DNA of 10,122 nucleotides from Bacteroidales bacterium UBA3743 (GTDB taxonomy: Bacteria; Bacteroidota; Bacteroidia; Bacteroidales; Paludibacteraceae), in assembly GCA_002371265.1 (NCBI GenBank), contig DFGT01000018.1, positions 1 through 10,122 of the forward strand, given 5' to 3'. The notes under the pieces were generated by a model, which saw nothing but the letters and a program-made list of their open reading frames with translations, made no database searches and was not told where the DNA came from. Below, one piece after another: positions 1 to 6,525 of the stretch (its first letter is position 1; the number at the start of each line of letters is the position of its first letter). Made by a program: the position numbers and the translations under genes.

Positions 1-415
1 CTTTATAAGTTTGACGTTTTGTGAGCCTGTCTTAAGAATGTAGACTCCTTTCGCTTGTGGCAGTTCTAGTTCAGCCACTCCTTCTTCTGTGGCATTCACT
101 TTCTGAATAGCCGCACCTCCTACAGAGTATAGCACAACAGCAGATTTGGGTTGCAAACCTTCTGCTTTGACGTGGCTGTTGTCGGAATATGTGAAGCGGA
201 CTTCCTTGCTTCCCAAAACAGCGACGTTGCTTAAAGAACCGTCAGTGAAATGATACGAGTCGACTTTGCTGAGCTCGAAAGCTGTTCTTGCAGTTCCACT
301 GACAATAAAACTGTCTGCCTGGTAAGAAATTTTTGGAGATTCCGACAGAAGGTACGAAAACTTTGTCCCGTCGGTCAAATCAACTGTGACGTGCGTCGTC
401 TCAGCGAATGTTGGA
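1..415. repeat. Long direct repeat, left copy (pairs with 2156-2570)
   Basis: Bases 1-415 align without gaps to 2156-2570, with about 22 mismatches counted by eye (about 95% identity). The repeat covers the mature coding part of the two small exported proteins and ends at the signal-peptide cleavage region. The two copies flank the serpin gene as direct repeats. The left copy is cut by the window edge, so its full extent is unknown. Confidence 0.9.
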
Positions 416-465
416 GCTGATGCAATCGCCAATAAGACTCCAATTGAACGTAATAGATTTTTCAT
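1..465 (-). CDS. Small exported protein with T9SS-like C-terminal tail, copy A (partial, C-terminal end beyond window)
   Basis: The reading frame starts at the ATG whose first base is 465 and stays open to base 1, giving 155 residues. By alignment with copy B only a final Glu and the stop are missing. Residues 1-21 are a signal peptide (MKN start, hydrophobic core, cleavage probably after TFA). A short beta-rich domain follows (HVTVDLTDGTKFSYLL start), then a tail with the pattern VVLYSVGG...GVYILKTGSQNVKLIK. That tail resembles the Por_Secre_tail sorting domain that directs proteins through the type IX secretion system. The mature part differs from copy B (2150-2623) at about six residues, while the signal peptides differ strongly. 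It lies 93 bases downstream of the serpin stop with no convincing promoter or Shine-Dalgarno of its own, so it is probably the third gene of the operon. Function is unknown; it could be a minimal surface cargo or an accessory of the serpin. Confidence 0.85.
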   Translation of the reverse strand, partial: MKNLLRSIGVLLAIASAPTFAETTHVTVDLTDGTKFSYLLSESPKISYQADSFIVSGTARTAFELSKVDSYHFTDGSLSNVAVLGSKEVRFTYSDNSHVKAEGLQPKSAVVLYSVGGAAIQKVNATEEGVAELELPQAKGVYILKTGSQNVKLIK

Positions 466-513
466 GCTGTAAATTTTGTGTTTATGTTTAATTTTAAGTG
501 TAATGCTCGCAAA

Positions 514-547
514 TCAGTAGAGACGAGATTGTTCCCGTCTCTACTGA
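514..547. repeat. Perfect 12-bp inverted repeat of the GTAGAGACG type between serpin and copy A
   Basis: Arms at 514-525 (TCAGTAGAGACG) and 536-547 (CGTCTCTACTGA) pair perfectly around a 10-base centre. It starts 12 bases past the serpin stop codon on the minus strand. No T-run follows the hairpin in either direction; the A/T-run lies on the upstream side for minus-strand transcripts. It therefore looks more like an intergenic palindromic repeat than an intrinsic terminator. The same GTAGAGACG core occurs at the stop of the large secreted protein (2981-2989). The hairpin could affect mRNA stability or lower expression of copy A. Confidence 0.7.
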
Positions 548-558
548 AAAAATATTCT

Positions 559-2145
559 TTATTTGTTTAATGTCGGATCGTTAATCAATCCTATGAATAA
601 CACTTCGTGTGTCTTAGGATTGTTGACCGTGACGATAAATGGACGATTGACGGTCACATCGATATACTTATATTCAAAAAGAGCACTGCCAGGAATCGGT
701 ATAGTGGTTACTGCGGCTCCTTTTGCACCGTCTTCATCTATTTCCAAGTGTGCAAGTTGAGATATATCACCAACTGCTGTAGATTCCGCTATATTATTGA
801 ATGATTTGGTGAATGTTTTTTCAAATCCCATTTCTTTCAGTGCGTCATTCAATGGGATATTGTCGTTTGTGTTGAATTTTGGCAATGAAAGCGTTGGACA
901 ATATATGGTGTCAATGCAATTCTCTGATGTGTCTCGTCCATATTTAAATCGAATGTTATCAAAGTCGATTTCTGCAAGAATTGATTCTGGTGAGACTCCT
1001 TCTTGTGGCAGAATCACATTCATATAGAATCTATCTTGGAAATCAAGTTTTACCAATTGATAATTCGATCCTTCTGCATAATTACTTCTGTAGGTTTTGT
1101 GCATCGTCTCAACTTTTTTTTCTTCTCCTGTAGAAGTGACAAATTTGCAAGAGTCTGTTAGACTAGGATCAAATTTTTTGTCCCATTCGGATTGGAAACT
1201 TAGTGCGTTTGCCAACACTAATTTAAGGATAGGGTTATATTCTATACCGGAGCTAGGAATCATTCCATTAGTAGACTCTTTTGTCCAATTGTCTATTAAT
1301 GAGTAAGTAGAATCCTGTGAAAAGTCAACATTGTTGGACGTCGCTTTATAGTATTCGTCAAGGTTTTGCAGGAAGTTTTTGCCAAAATGAATGCCATTTT
1401 GCAAGAAGACGGCATTGGTTATTCCAACTTTAACTTCAATTGGATTTAACATTGTTAGATTTGCCAAACGCTTTTTATAAAGATTGTTCAACATATCTAG
1501 TGGCATGTCCTTCTTACCCAACGCTTGGGTGATTTCTGCGTAAGCCTCGTCATCATCGGCTCCATTTGCCAACATGGCTAATGCAAACTGTAGACTTGTA
1601 GGCGAGAAAATCAAGTTCTTGTCTTTGTGCTTGTTATCTTTTGAGATTTTGGCACAGAGTTCTGCAGCATATTTGTTGGCTGATTGTTGTGTCTTTATCT
1701 CACTCTCGTCAAGAGTTGTTGATAAAGCCAATCTTTTTTGGTAAATACAATTTCCATATGCTTCTTGAGCAAGATAAAGTTCTCTTTCAATATCTCTTTC
1801 ATTTGCTCTTATTTCTCTTAAATGATGCACGTTTGTCGTGTCATATTCACATCCGTCGAGCATTCTGGTTTTGATGTTCCAGTTGGCTACATCTCCTTCC
1901 ATACGCGCAATCTCTTCGTCGAATGTGACTTCGGCTCCATTCATTGGATAAAGAGATGATGATCCGTCTGTGCGAGTGACTTTGATGAAGACCTCTTCTC
2001 CTTCTGTCACATGGCTTACACGGTCTGTCTTCTCTACCTTCACGTCGTATTCCTTGCCGTTTTGCAAGTTGATGTGCATATATTGTGTCGCAGACATTGT
2101 GAATGCTACAATCAATCCGAATGCTGAAAGTATATGTTTTTTCAT
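559..2145 (-). CDS. Secreted serpin (serine protease inhibitor family I4) with an extra N-terminal domain
   Basis: The protein has 528 residues. Residues 1-20 are a signal peptide without a lipobox. Residues 22-78 form a small beta-rich domain (HINLQNGKEYDV... to EVTFDEE) resembling the N-terminal domain of the flanking small proteins. Residues 79-150 are a charged, probably helical linker. The serpin fold runs from about 153 to 526, with the FSPTSLQFALAMLANGA segment and the C-terminal NRPFIVTV...VLFIGLINDP strand. The reactive-centre loop starts at about 471; its hinge EDGAKGAAVTT is close to the small-residue consensus of inhibitory serpins, which suggests a working suicide inhibitor. The loop appears about four residues longer than in alpha-1-antitrypsin, so P1 cannot be fixed (somewhere in the PGSALFE segment). 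No T9SS tail is visible, so a periplasmic, outer-membrane or Sec-dependent location is likely. The ATG at 2145 has a good AAAGGAAT ribosome site overlapping the end of copy B. The target protease is unknown. Confidence 0.93.
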   Translation of the reverse strand: MKKHILSAFGLIVAFTMSATQYMHINLQNGKEYDVKVEKTDRVSHVTEGEEVFIKVTRTDGSSSLYPMNGAEVTFDEEIARMEGDVANWNIKTRMLDGCEYDTTNVHHLREIRANERDIERELYLAQEAYGNCIYQKRLALSTTLDESEIKTQQSANKYAAELCAKISKDNKHKDKNLIFSPTSLQFALAMLANGADDDEAYAEITQALGKKDMPLDMLNNLYKKRLANLTMLNPIEVKVGITNAVFLQNGIHFGKNFLQNLDEYYKATSNNVDFSQDSTYSLIDNWTKESTNGMIPSSGIEYNPILKLVLANALSFQSEWDKKFDPSLTDSCKFVTSTGEEKKVETMHKTYRSNYAEGSNYQLVKLDFQDRFYMNVILPQEGVSPESILAEIDFDNIRFKYGRDTSENCIDTIYCPTLSLPKFNTNDNIPLNDALKEMGFEKTFTKSFNNIAESTAVGDISQLAHLEIDEDGAKGAAVTTIPIPGSALFEYKYIDVTVNRPFIVTVNNPKTHEVLFIGLINDPTLNK

Positions 2146-2160
2146 AATCTTATTCCTTTA
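2146..2160 (-). promoter_or_regulatory. Serpin ribosome-binding site overlapping the stop of copy B
   Basis: On the minus strand AAAGGAATAAGATT precedes the serpin ATG. The TAA in it is the stop codon of copy B, only four bases before the ATG. This supports the chosen serpin start and suggests translational coupling: ribosomes finishing copy B can reinitiate on the serpin. Confidence 0.75.
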
Positions 2161-2623
2161 TTAGTTTGACGTTTTGTGAGCCGGTCTTAAGAATGTAGAC
2201 TCCTTTCGCTTGTGGCAGTTCTAGTTCAGCCGCTCCTTCTTCTGTGGCATTCACTTTCTGAATGGCCGAACCTCCTACAGAGTATAGCACAACAGCAGAT
2301 TTGGGTTGCAAACCTTCTGCTTTGACGTGGCTGTTGTCTGAATAAGTGAAGCGGACTTCCTTGCTTCCTAAAACAGCAACGTCGCTTAAAGAACCGTCAG
2401 TGAAATGATACGAGTCGACTTTGCTGAGCTCGAATGCGGCTCTGGCTGGTCCACTGACAATAAAACTGTCGGCTTTGTAAGAAATTTTTGGAGATTCCGA
2501 CAGAAGGTACGAAAACTTTGTTCCGTCGGTCAAATCAACTGTGACGTGTGTCGTCTCAGCGAATGCTGGAACCATTGATGTTATTGCCACCATAGCTCCC
2601 ATAAAACATAAACGTTTTCTCAT
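2150..2623 (-). CDS. Small exported protein with T9SS-like C-terminal tail, copy B
   Basis: This 157-residue protein has a signal peptide at residues 1-22 (MRKRLCFMGAM..., cleavage after AFA). A short beta-rich domain spans about 25-77 (VTVDLTDGTKFSYLL through VDSYHFTDGS). The tail at about 87-157 (VVLYSVGGSAIQKV, GVYILKTGSQNVKLIKE) resembles T9SS C-terminal sorting domains. Such minimal proteins, an export signal plus a small domain plus a tail, are common in Bacteroidales genomes, and no enzymatic motif is visible. It is first in an apparent operon with the serpin (four-base gap) and copy A. Its promoter lies about 120 bases upstream, behind a leader that carries a perfect hairpin. No Shine-Dalgarno is visible; the region before the ATG is AT-rich, as is usual in Bacteroidetes. 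Function is unknown. The tail assignment is by pattern, and a non-T9SS role for this beta domain cannot be excluded. Confidence 0.9.
   Translation of the reverse strand: MRKRLCFMGAMVAITSMVPAFAETTHVTVDLTDGTKFSYLLSESPKISYKADSFIVSGPARAAFELSKVDSYHFTDGSLSDVAVLGSKEVRFTYSDNSHVKAEGLQPKSAVVLYSVGGSAIQKVNATEEGAAELELPQAKGVYILKTGSQNVKLIKE
2156..2570. repeat. Long direct repeat, right copy (pairs with 1-415)
   Basis: This is the second copy of the 415-base direct repeat, at a constant offset of 2155 bases with no indels. Mismatches cluster around 2433-2480, and most of the rest of the repeat is nearly identical. Recombination between the copies would remove the serpin and leave one hybrid small-protein gene. 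Confidence 0.9.
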
Positions 2624-2676
2624 AATAAAAAAATTAAATTACACTAATCCCAGACGATAAGCTTTGATTTTTCGCG

Positions 2677-2695
2677 ATGCAAGAATGTCTTGCAT
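2677..2695. promoter_or_regulatory. Perfect inverted repeat in the leader of the serpin operon
   Basis: Arms ATGCAAGA (2677-2684) and TCTTGCAT (2688-2695) pair perfectly around three bases. The element lies about 40 bases downstream of the predicted transcription start and about 55 bases before the copy B start codon. It could be an mRNA hairpin controlling translation or stability, or a repressor operator. No T-run follows, so it is not a simple terminator. Confidence 0.45.
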
Positions 2696-2742
2696 GTTTA
2701 CAAATTATTAATACTAACTAACTTTGGTTGTCTGAGACTATG

Positions 2743-2774
2743 CAAATATAATAAGATTTTGACCGTATGACACA
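2743..2774 (-). promoter_or_regulatory. Promoter of the copy B-serpin-copy A operon
   Basis: On the minus strand a perfect TAnnTTTG box (TATATTTG, 2743-2750) lies 20 bases downstream of TGTG (2771-2774), a three-out-of-four match to the -33 TTTG box of Bacteroidetes sigma-ABfr promoters. The predicted start of transcription is near 2736, giving a leader of about 110 bases. Confidence 0.65.
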
Positions 2775-2840
2775 TTCTTTTTTTGTGAATATTGACATTT
2801 TTTAAACAATATTAACATTAGAGTGCTGGAATTTCTACAG

Positions 2841-2879
2841 AAAAAGGCTGTTCCAGAAATGCATGGAACAGCCTTTTTT
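2841..2879 (-). terminator. Strong bidirectional hairpin terminator after the large secreted protein
   Basis: Arms at 2841-2855 (AAAAAGGCTGTTCCA) and 2864-2878 (TGGAACAGCCTTTTT) pair perfectly over 15 bp around an eight-base loop, with T-runs on both strands. It lies about 110 bases past the stop of the 2987-6253 gene and ahead of the next promoter in the same direction, so it separates the two transcription units. Confidence 0.85.
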
Positions 2880-2939
2880 GCTAATAATATATTACTCAAT
2901 AAATGATATCGTGAAGATGTGCACGAAATCATATTGAAA

Positions 2940-2990
2940 CATACGCACGTAAATGTTTTTGTGGTTATACGCGCGTCTGTGCGTCTCTAC
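2940..2990. repeat. GTAGAGACG-type repeat overlapping the stop of the large secreted protein
   Basis: On the minus strand the gene's TAG stop begins GTAGAGACGCACAGACGCG, followed by GCGTATAAC and, 20-odd bases on, by ACGTGCGTATG. The pair ATACGCACGT (2941-2950) and ATACGCGCGT (2967-2976) reads as a near-identical direct repeat on the plus strand. The GTAGAGACG core also forms the inverted repeat at 514-547. Similar GTAGAGACGCAC sequences are, from memory, common between genes in Bacteroides and Prevotella genomes. A third structure, an imperfect inverted repeat at 2904-2931, lies between this element and the terminator. Confidence 0.5.
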
Positions 2991-5900
2991 TTGACAATTA
3001 TTTTGTCATTTCCTACGACATAAACGCCTTCTGTCAAACCACGCAGTGCATCTGATCTCTTGACGTTAGCCTTGATCAAAGCGCCCGAGACAGTGTAGAC
3101 ATTTACTATTTCATTTTCATCCGCGAGTATTGATTCTACAGATGTGATCGGACTGACTGTGACATCTACCTTTGCTCTCTCACTGAAGCAACCTTCCTCA
3201 CTTTTGTATGCGATGTAGTATACAAATGAGTTTTCTTCATTTGGATTATTTAGGTATACTTCCACTGATTTTGCACCTTTTGAGTTGGATTCAATTGCCG
3301 GGTCGACGTTTGTATACCATAACAGACTAAGTGTTGAATCAAGAGTCTGGTTGAATTTATCCGTTGTTAAAATCTCTTTTTCTACAGTTAGTTCGTATAG
3401 TATTTTTTCGTCTGATGGTTTCTCAGGGATCGGATTGACAATGACTTCGTAGTTATGAATGTCTCCCTTGCAGCCAGTTTGGTTGTCAATTAGCTGGTAG
3501 CTAAACACTCCACCTTCTGTTGCTTTCAATGACTCAAAGAATGTAGAATCCTTGTCTTCTCCTAATAAGGTAGCCAAAGTGTCGGCACCTTGCCACCAAC
3601 GGATAGTGTAGTCAGACACGTTGCCATTGGTCAATCTCATATCAATCAAACCTTTGCCTTCACCCTCGCAGAATTCAGCCTTTGGATTTCGGAACTCCGC
3701 ATCGGGAACTGGATTAAATCGTATATAAATAGTATCAGCTGTCTTACAAGTGCCATCTAGATACAACGCATCAACCGCATATAGGACTACTGGCATTTCT
3801 GTGCCACCAAGAGTTTCGTCATCATACTCTACAATCTTAGGAGAAATTATATCATTCAAGATTGTCTTTGCCCCCAACATATTTCCTGGGGTCTCTGATT
3901 CAAACCATTTGACAGCGAATCCTTCAAAATCAGACGCCCACTCAGATTTATCTGGTGTGATATCTGCTGCCTGAGAAAGAGTGACACTTTCTCCATAACA
4001 CAACTCTATCACATCCTTCTTGTTCTTTTTTCCAGATGCTTTCTTATCTGATTTTATCTTAATTCTTTCAGGTCCTGTACAAGCAGCACATTTAACTGTG
4101 ACTTCAATTGGATTTGAAACTGTATATGAAGCACAAATGTGATTTGGATTGTAAGGGTAATTCAAACCAAAATCTTCCTTCAAAGTTTCTTTAGATCCAA
4201 GAACAACACGGAAATAAATCTTTTCTCCAGAATTCTTGCCAACAAATAGATCCGCTAAATTATCGTATGTGGTATTATTCGTGACATCACTTCCTGGAAT
4301 TGGCTTCCATGATTTTTCATTGTCAGGATCATCAAATGTGTATTGATATATATATCTGACATCATCTTTATAATAGTTCTTTATCATTGGCGTTTCTTCT
4401 GCATAAAGCTTAATGTCGTCACCTGTGCATGAAGTGGCACTATCTATAGTATAACCATCGTCAAAGAACAATTTAACACTTGGTGACGCACATGTCCAAA
4501 TTTGGATGTCATCCAAAATCAAGTCATTTCCATCCTTGTTTACATTCTCACCTCCTATTGCTGATATGATCTCAAACTTCAAGCTCGGAATGGCACCTGT
4601 CAATGCAATTGAAACAGACACTTCCTTCCACTCTATGCCATCATTTGTGGCATTTCGTGTGACAACATCGGAAACATTTGAATTTCCAGAATTTATATCT
4701 GTCACACGAATCTTTATCGCAACAGGTTCTGATGCCGCCGACCAGTTGTTTATATAGCATTTGACAGTTACTGGCATATTACATAGATTTTTTATTACTC
4801 TACTGTAAATAGCAGAGTCTGGTTCACTGTTGACATTCAAGAACAACATTGCTCCATACGCGTCGCCATTATATGTGTGGTCTGGGAGGAAATCAAATCC
4901 ATTTTCTCCAGGAGTTTTGCCATTAAATGTATAAGCCTGCCATTCCCACATGGTGCCATCATTAGCACCGTCATAAATAGAGGTGACATTTGCGGCTACT
5001 GTATATGTTCCTTCTTCAAAATGTATGCCATCCTCAGGATAAGTGGCGGAAAGTTGCTTTTCCTCTTCTGCAGACAAACCATAGGTCCATCCATTTTTTG
5101 TGGTACGATATGTTTTTACCGGATTGTTGATGTCGGAGTAATCCCATACCCAATAGTTGCCTTTATTTGTAAATGTACCAAAATCATCTTGCCAAATTAA
5201 CTTTTCATCTAAAGCGTTGCCATTGTCATCTGTACAACAAAGTCTATCTGTAAATTTAAATTCGTCAGATTTGAATTTGACTCCGTCAGATGTCGTTATT
5301 TCACAATAGTAGTTGTGCGTTTCCCCTTCAACTTTGCCTGTTGTATGTTTATATGATGTGCCTGTCGCACCAGAGATAGCTTTGCCGTCTTTATACCATT
5401 GGTACGTGCAATTCTGATAAGTTCCTTTTAATTTTAATGTCTCAGTATTTCCTCCTACACAAGCTGAATGTTCTCCTATGATTTTAGAATCTATCTCGCC
5501 ATACACCTTTATGCTTTTTATCATAATGGCCTCACCTTTAGCCATTTGTGAGCCATAAAAATTTATTGTCAGCCTGTTATTTTGAACTGGGCCAAATTCA
5601 GAGGTAGCTGTTGCCGGATTTGTTATTGCAATCTCCGCACAAGATCCAGCAGTCATACCAGGACTAGCATCTCTTCCTCCATATAAAGAATTGTTGGCTG
5701 CAATCTTTATTGTGGCGTTATATCCACTACGCAAATGAGGCCCTTTGTTTGTTCCTGATATGTCTAGATACGATTCTGAATGTGGATTACAAATTTCCAC
5801 TACAACTCTATAATTGCCATGGTTCTTTAATCCATTAACCTCCATAGAGAAGACTGGGTCTTTGGGCGCAACTCCATCTCCATTTGAAATAATCAATCCC

Positions 5901-6253
5901 CATTCTCCGGAATCTTTGTTGTCGATAAAACGTAAAGAATCCAATTTGGAAGGATTGGATGTTATCGCATAATGTTGACCGTCTAGAAAAGCAGACTTTT
6001 TATCTGTTGATATTATAGAATCAGGCAGTGAAAAATTTACTTTGAATGTAGGTTGAATTAACCCGCCAAAATTATTCAGCATATCAATAGAATGATAATT
6101 GACATTTTCTCCTCCAATTACGGAGAAATCTGTCGATGCTACCAAGGGTAGATTCGTGGCACTTCCGCCTGGCCATTGTGCGTATGCATTTGTTCCCCCA
6201 AATAAAATACTTATAAGGGACAGCCATAAGGTTAGTAAATGTTGTATTTTCAT
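2987..6253 (-). CDS. Large secreted multidomain surface protein with Ig-like modules and T9SS C-terminal sorting domain
   Basis: The protein has 1088 residues. Residues 1-25 are a signal peptide (cleavage after AYA). Residues 26-253 look like a beta-sandwich region. Residues 255-335 form an Ig-like domain (CTYQWYKDGKAISGATGTSY, then YYCEI, the typical Cys-Trp-Cys pattern). Residues 352-590 resemble a carbohydrate-binding-type jelly roll, opening with LIWQDDFGTF and closing with LILDDIQIWTC. Residues 591-1035 hold further Ig/PKD-like modules, each with the sequence of a Cys near its start and an aromatic core (VKWFES, IRWWQGAD, LLWYTN). Residues 1040-1088 end in VYTVSGALIKANVKRSDALR...GVYVVGNDKIIVK, which matches the type A T9SS sorting domain closely. 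No catalytic motif is seen, so an adhesin, matrix or glycan-binding role is likely but unproven. It is transcribed alone, from a promoter near 6320-6327 to the terminator at 2841-2879. Lys-rich residues 731-747 form an unusual basic stretch between modules. Confidence 0.88.
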   Translation of the reverse strand: MKIQHLLTLWLSLISILFGGTNAYAQWPGGSATNLPLVASTDFSVIGGENVNYHSIDMLNNFGGLIQPTFKVNFSLPDSIISTDKKSAFLDGQHYAITSNPSKLDSLRFIDNKDSGEWGLIISNGDGVAPKDPVFSMEVNGLKNHGNYRVVVEICNPHSESYLDISGTNKGPHLRSGYNATIKIAANNSLYGGRDASPGMTAGSCAEIAITNPATATSEFGPVQNNRLTINFYGSQMAKGEAIMIKSIKVYGEIDSKIIGEHSACVGGNTETLKLKGTYQNCTYQWYKDGKAISGATGTSYKHTTGKVEGETHNYYCEITTSDGVKFKSDEFKFTDRLCCTDDNGNALDEKLIWQDDFGTFTNKGNYWVWDYSDINNPVKTYRTTKNGWTYGLSAEEEKQLSATYPEDGIHFEEGTYTVAANVTSIYDGANDGTMWEWQAYTFNGKTPGENGFDFLPDHTYNGDAYGAMLFLNVNSEPDSAIYSRVIKNLCNMPVTVKCYINNWSAASEPVAIKIRVTDINSGNSNVSDVVTRNATNDGIEWKEVSVSIALTGAIPSLKFEIISAIGGENVNKDGNDLILDDIQIWTCASPSVKLFFDDGYTIDSATSCTGDDIKLYAEETPMIKNYYKDDVRYIYQYTFDDPDNEKSWKPIPGSDVTNNTTYDNLADLFVGKNSGEKIYFRVVLGSKETLKEDFGLNYPYNPNHICASYTVSNPIEVTVKCAACTGPERIKIKSDKKASGKKNKKDVIELCYGESVTLSQAADITPDKSEWASDFEGFAVKWFESETPGNMLGAKTILNDIISPKIVEYDDETLGGTEMPVVLYAVDALYLDGTCKTADTIYIRFNPVPDAEFRNPKAEFCEGEGKGLIDMRLTNGNVSDYTIRWWQGADTLATLLGEDKDSTFFESLKATEGGVFSYQLIDNQTGCKGDIHNYEVIVNPIPEKPSDEKILYELTVEKEILTTDKFNQTLDSTLSLLWYTNVDPAIESNSKGAKSVEVYLNNPNEENSFVYYIAYKSEEGCFSERAKVDVTVSPITSVESILADENEIVNVYTVSGALIKANVKRSDALRGLTEGVYVVGNDKIIVK

Positions 6254-6297
6254 AAAATAAATTTATTGTTAATCGATTTGGAAAAAATGAATTAAAG

Positions 6298-6317
6298 TGA
6301 TTTTACATATAAAATCA
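6298..6317. promoter_or_regulatory. Perfect inverted repeat at the promoter of the large secreted protein
   Basis: Arms TGATTTTA (6298-6305) and TAAAATCA (6310-6317) pair perfectly around CATA. The element lies directly over the transcription start expected from the -7 box at 6320-6327, a position suited to a repressor operator or a 5' mRNA hairpin. The arms are AT-rich, so chance formation is possible. Confidence 0.35.
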
Positions 6318-6319
6318 TA

Positions 6320-6327
6320 CAAAATTA
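6320..6327 (-). promoter_or_regulatory. Probable -7 box for the large secreted protein
   Basis: The minus strand reads TAATTTTG, a match to TAnnTTTG. No good -33 TTTG is present at the expected spacing, so this is weaker than the other promoters here. It would give a leader of about 60 bases. The region 6254-6525 between the divergent genes otherwise holds AT-rich sequence and the plus-strand promoter at 6470-6501; no gene is seen in it. Confidence 0.4.
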
Positions 6328-6469
6328 AAAAATAATGATCAGTTGAATTTAGGACAAGAGAAAAAACGGATTTTTTTTAATTTTATTTAACATAACTAAA
6401 TTTTCGTGAGGAATAACTGTAACAAAATCTTATGCCTAACTTATGTGATGCCATTCGCTTTTATATGCG

Positions 6470-6501
6470 ATTGCCCGATGCCTGAGCCTCCTATAATTTT
6501 G
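6470..6501 (+). promoter_or_regulatory. Promoter of the siroheme synthesis genes
   Basis: TAATTTTG (6494-6501) matches the TAnnTTTG -7 box and lies 20 bases after ATTG (6470-6473), a three-out-of-four -33 box. Transcription would start near 6508, leaving a short leader of about 18 bases before the ATG at 6526. Confidence 0.6.
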
Positions 6502-6525
6502 TATCCGAAATTAAACTAAAACAAA

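Noticed and set aside
514..547. Intrinsic terminator between the serpin and copy A
   Set aside because: The stem is perfect but no T-run follows it on the minus strand; the A/T-run lies on its upstream side. Kept as a repeat element.
1..2570. Composite transposon or insertion sequence flanked by the 415-base repeats
   Set aside because: The repeats are protein-coding with signal peptides and tails, no transposase is present, and no terminal inverted repeats or target duplications are visible.
4877..5200. Plus-strand open frame of 107 codons inside the large secreted protein gene
   Set aside because: It is antisense to a gene with clear domains and end signals, shows no family resemblance, and has no start-site support.
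6421..6493. Possible SAM or cobalamin riboswitch before the SUMT gene (TTGCCCGATGCC-like string)
   Set aside because: Only a short string resembles a riboswitch core, no paired helices are evident, and a good promoter at 6470-6501 lies downstream of most of it, so it would not be in the mRNA.
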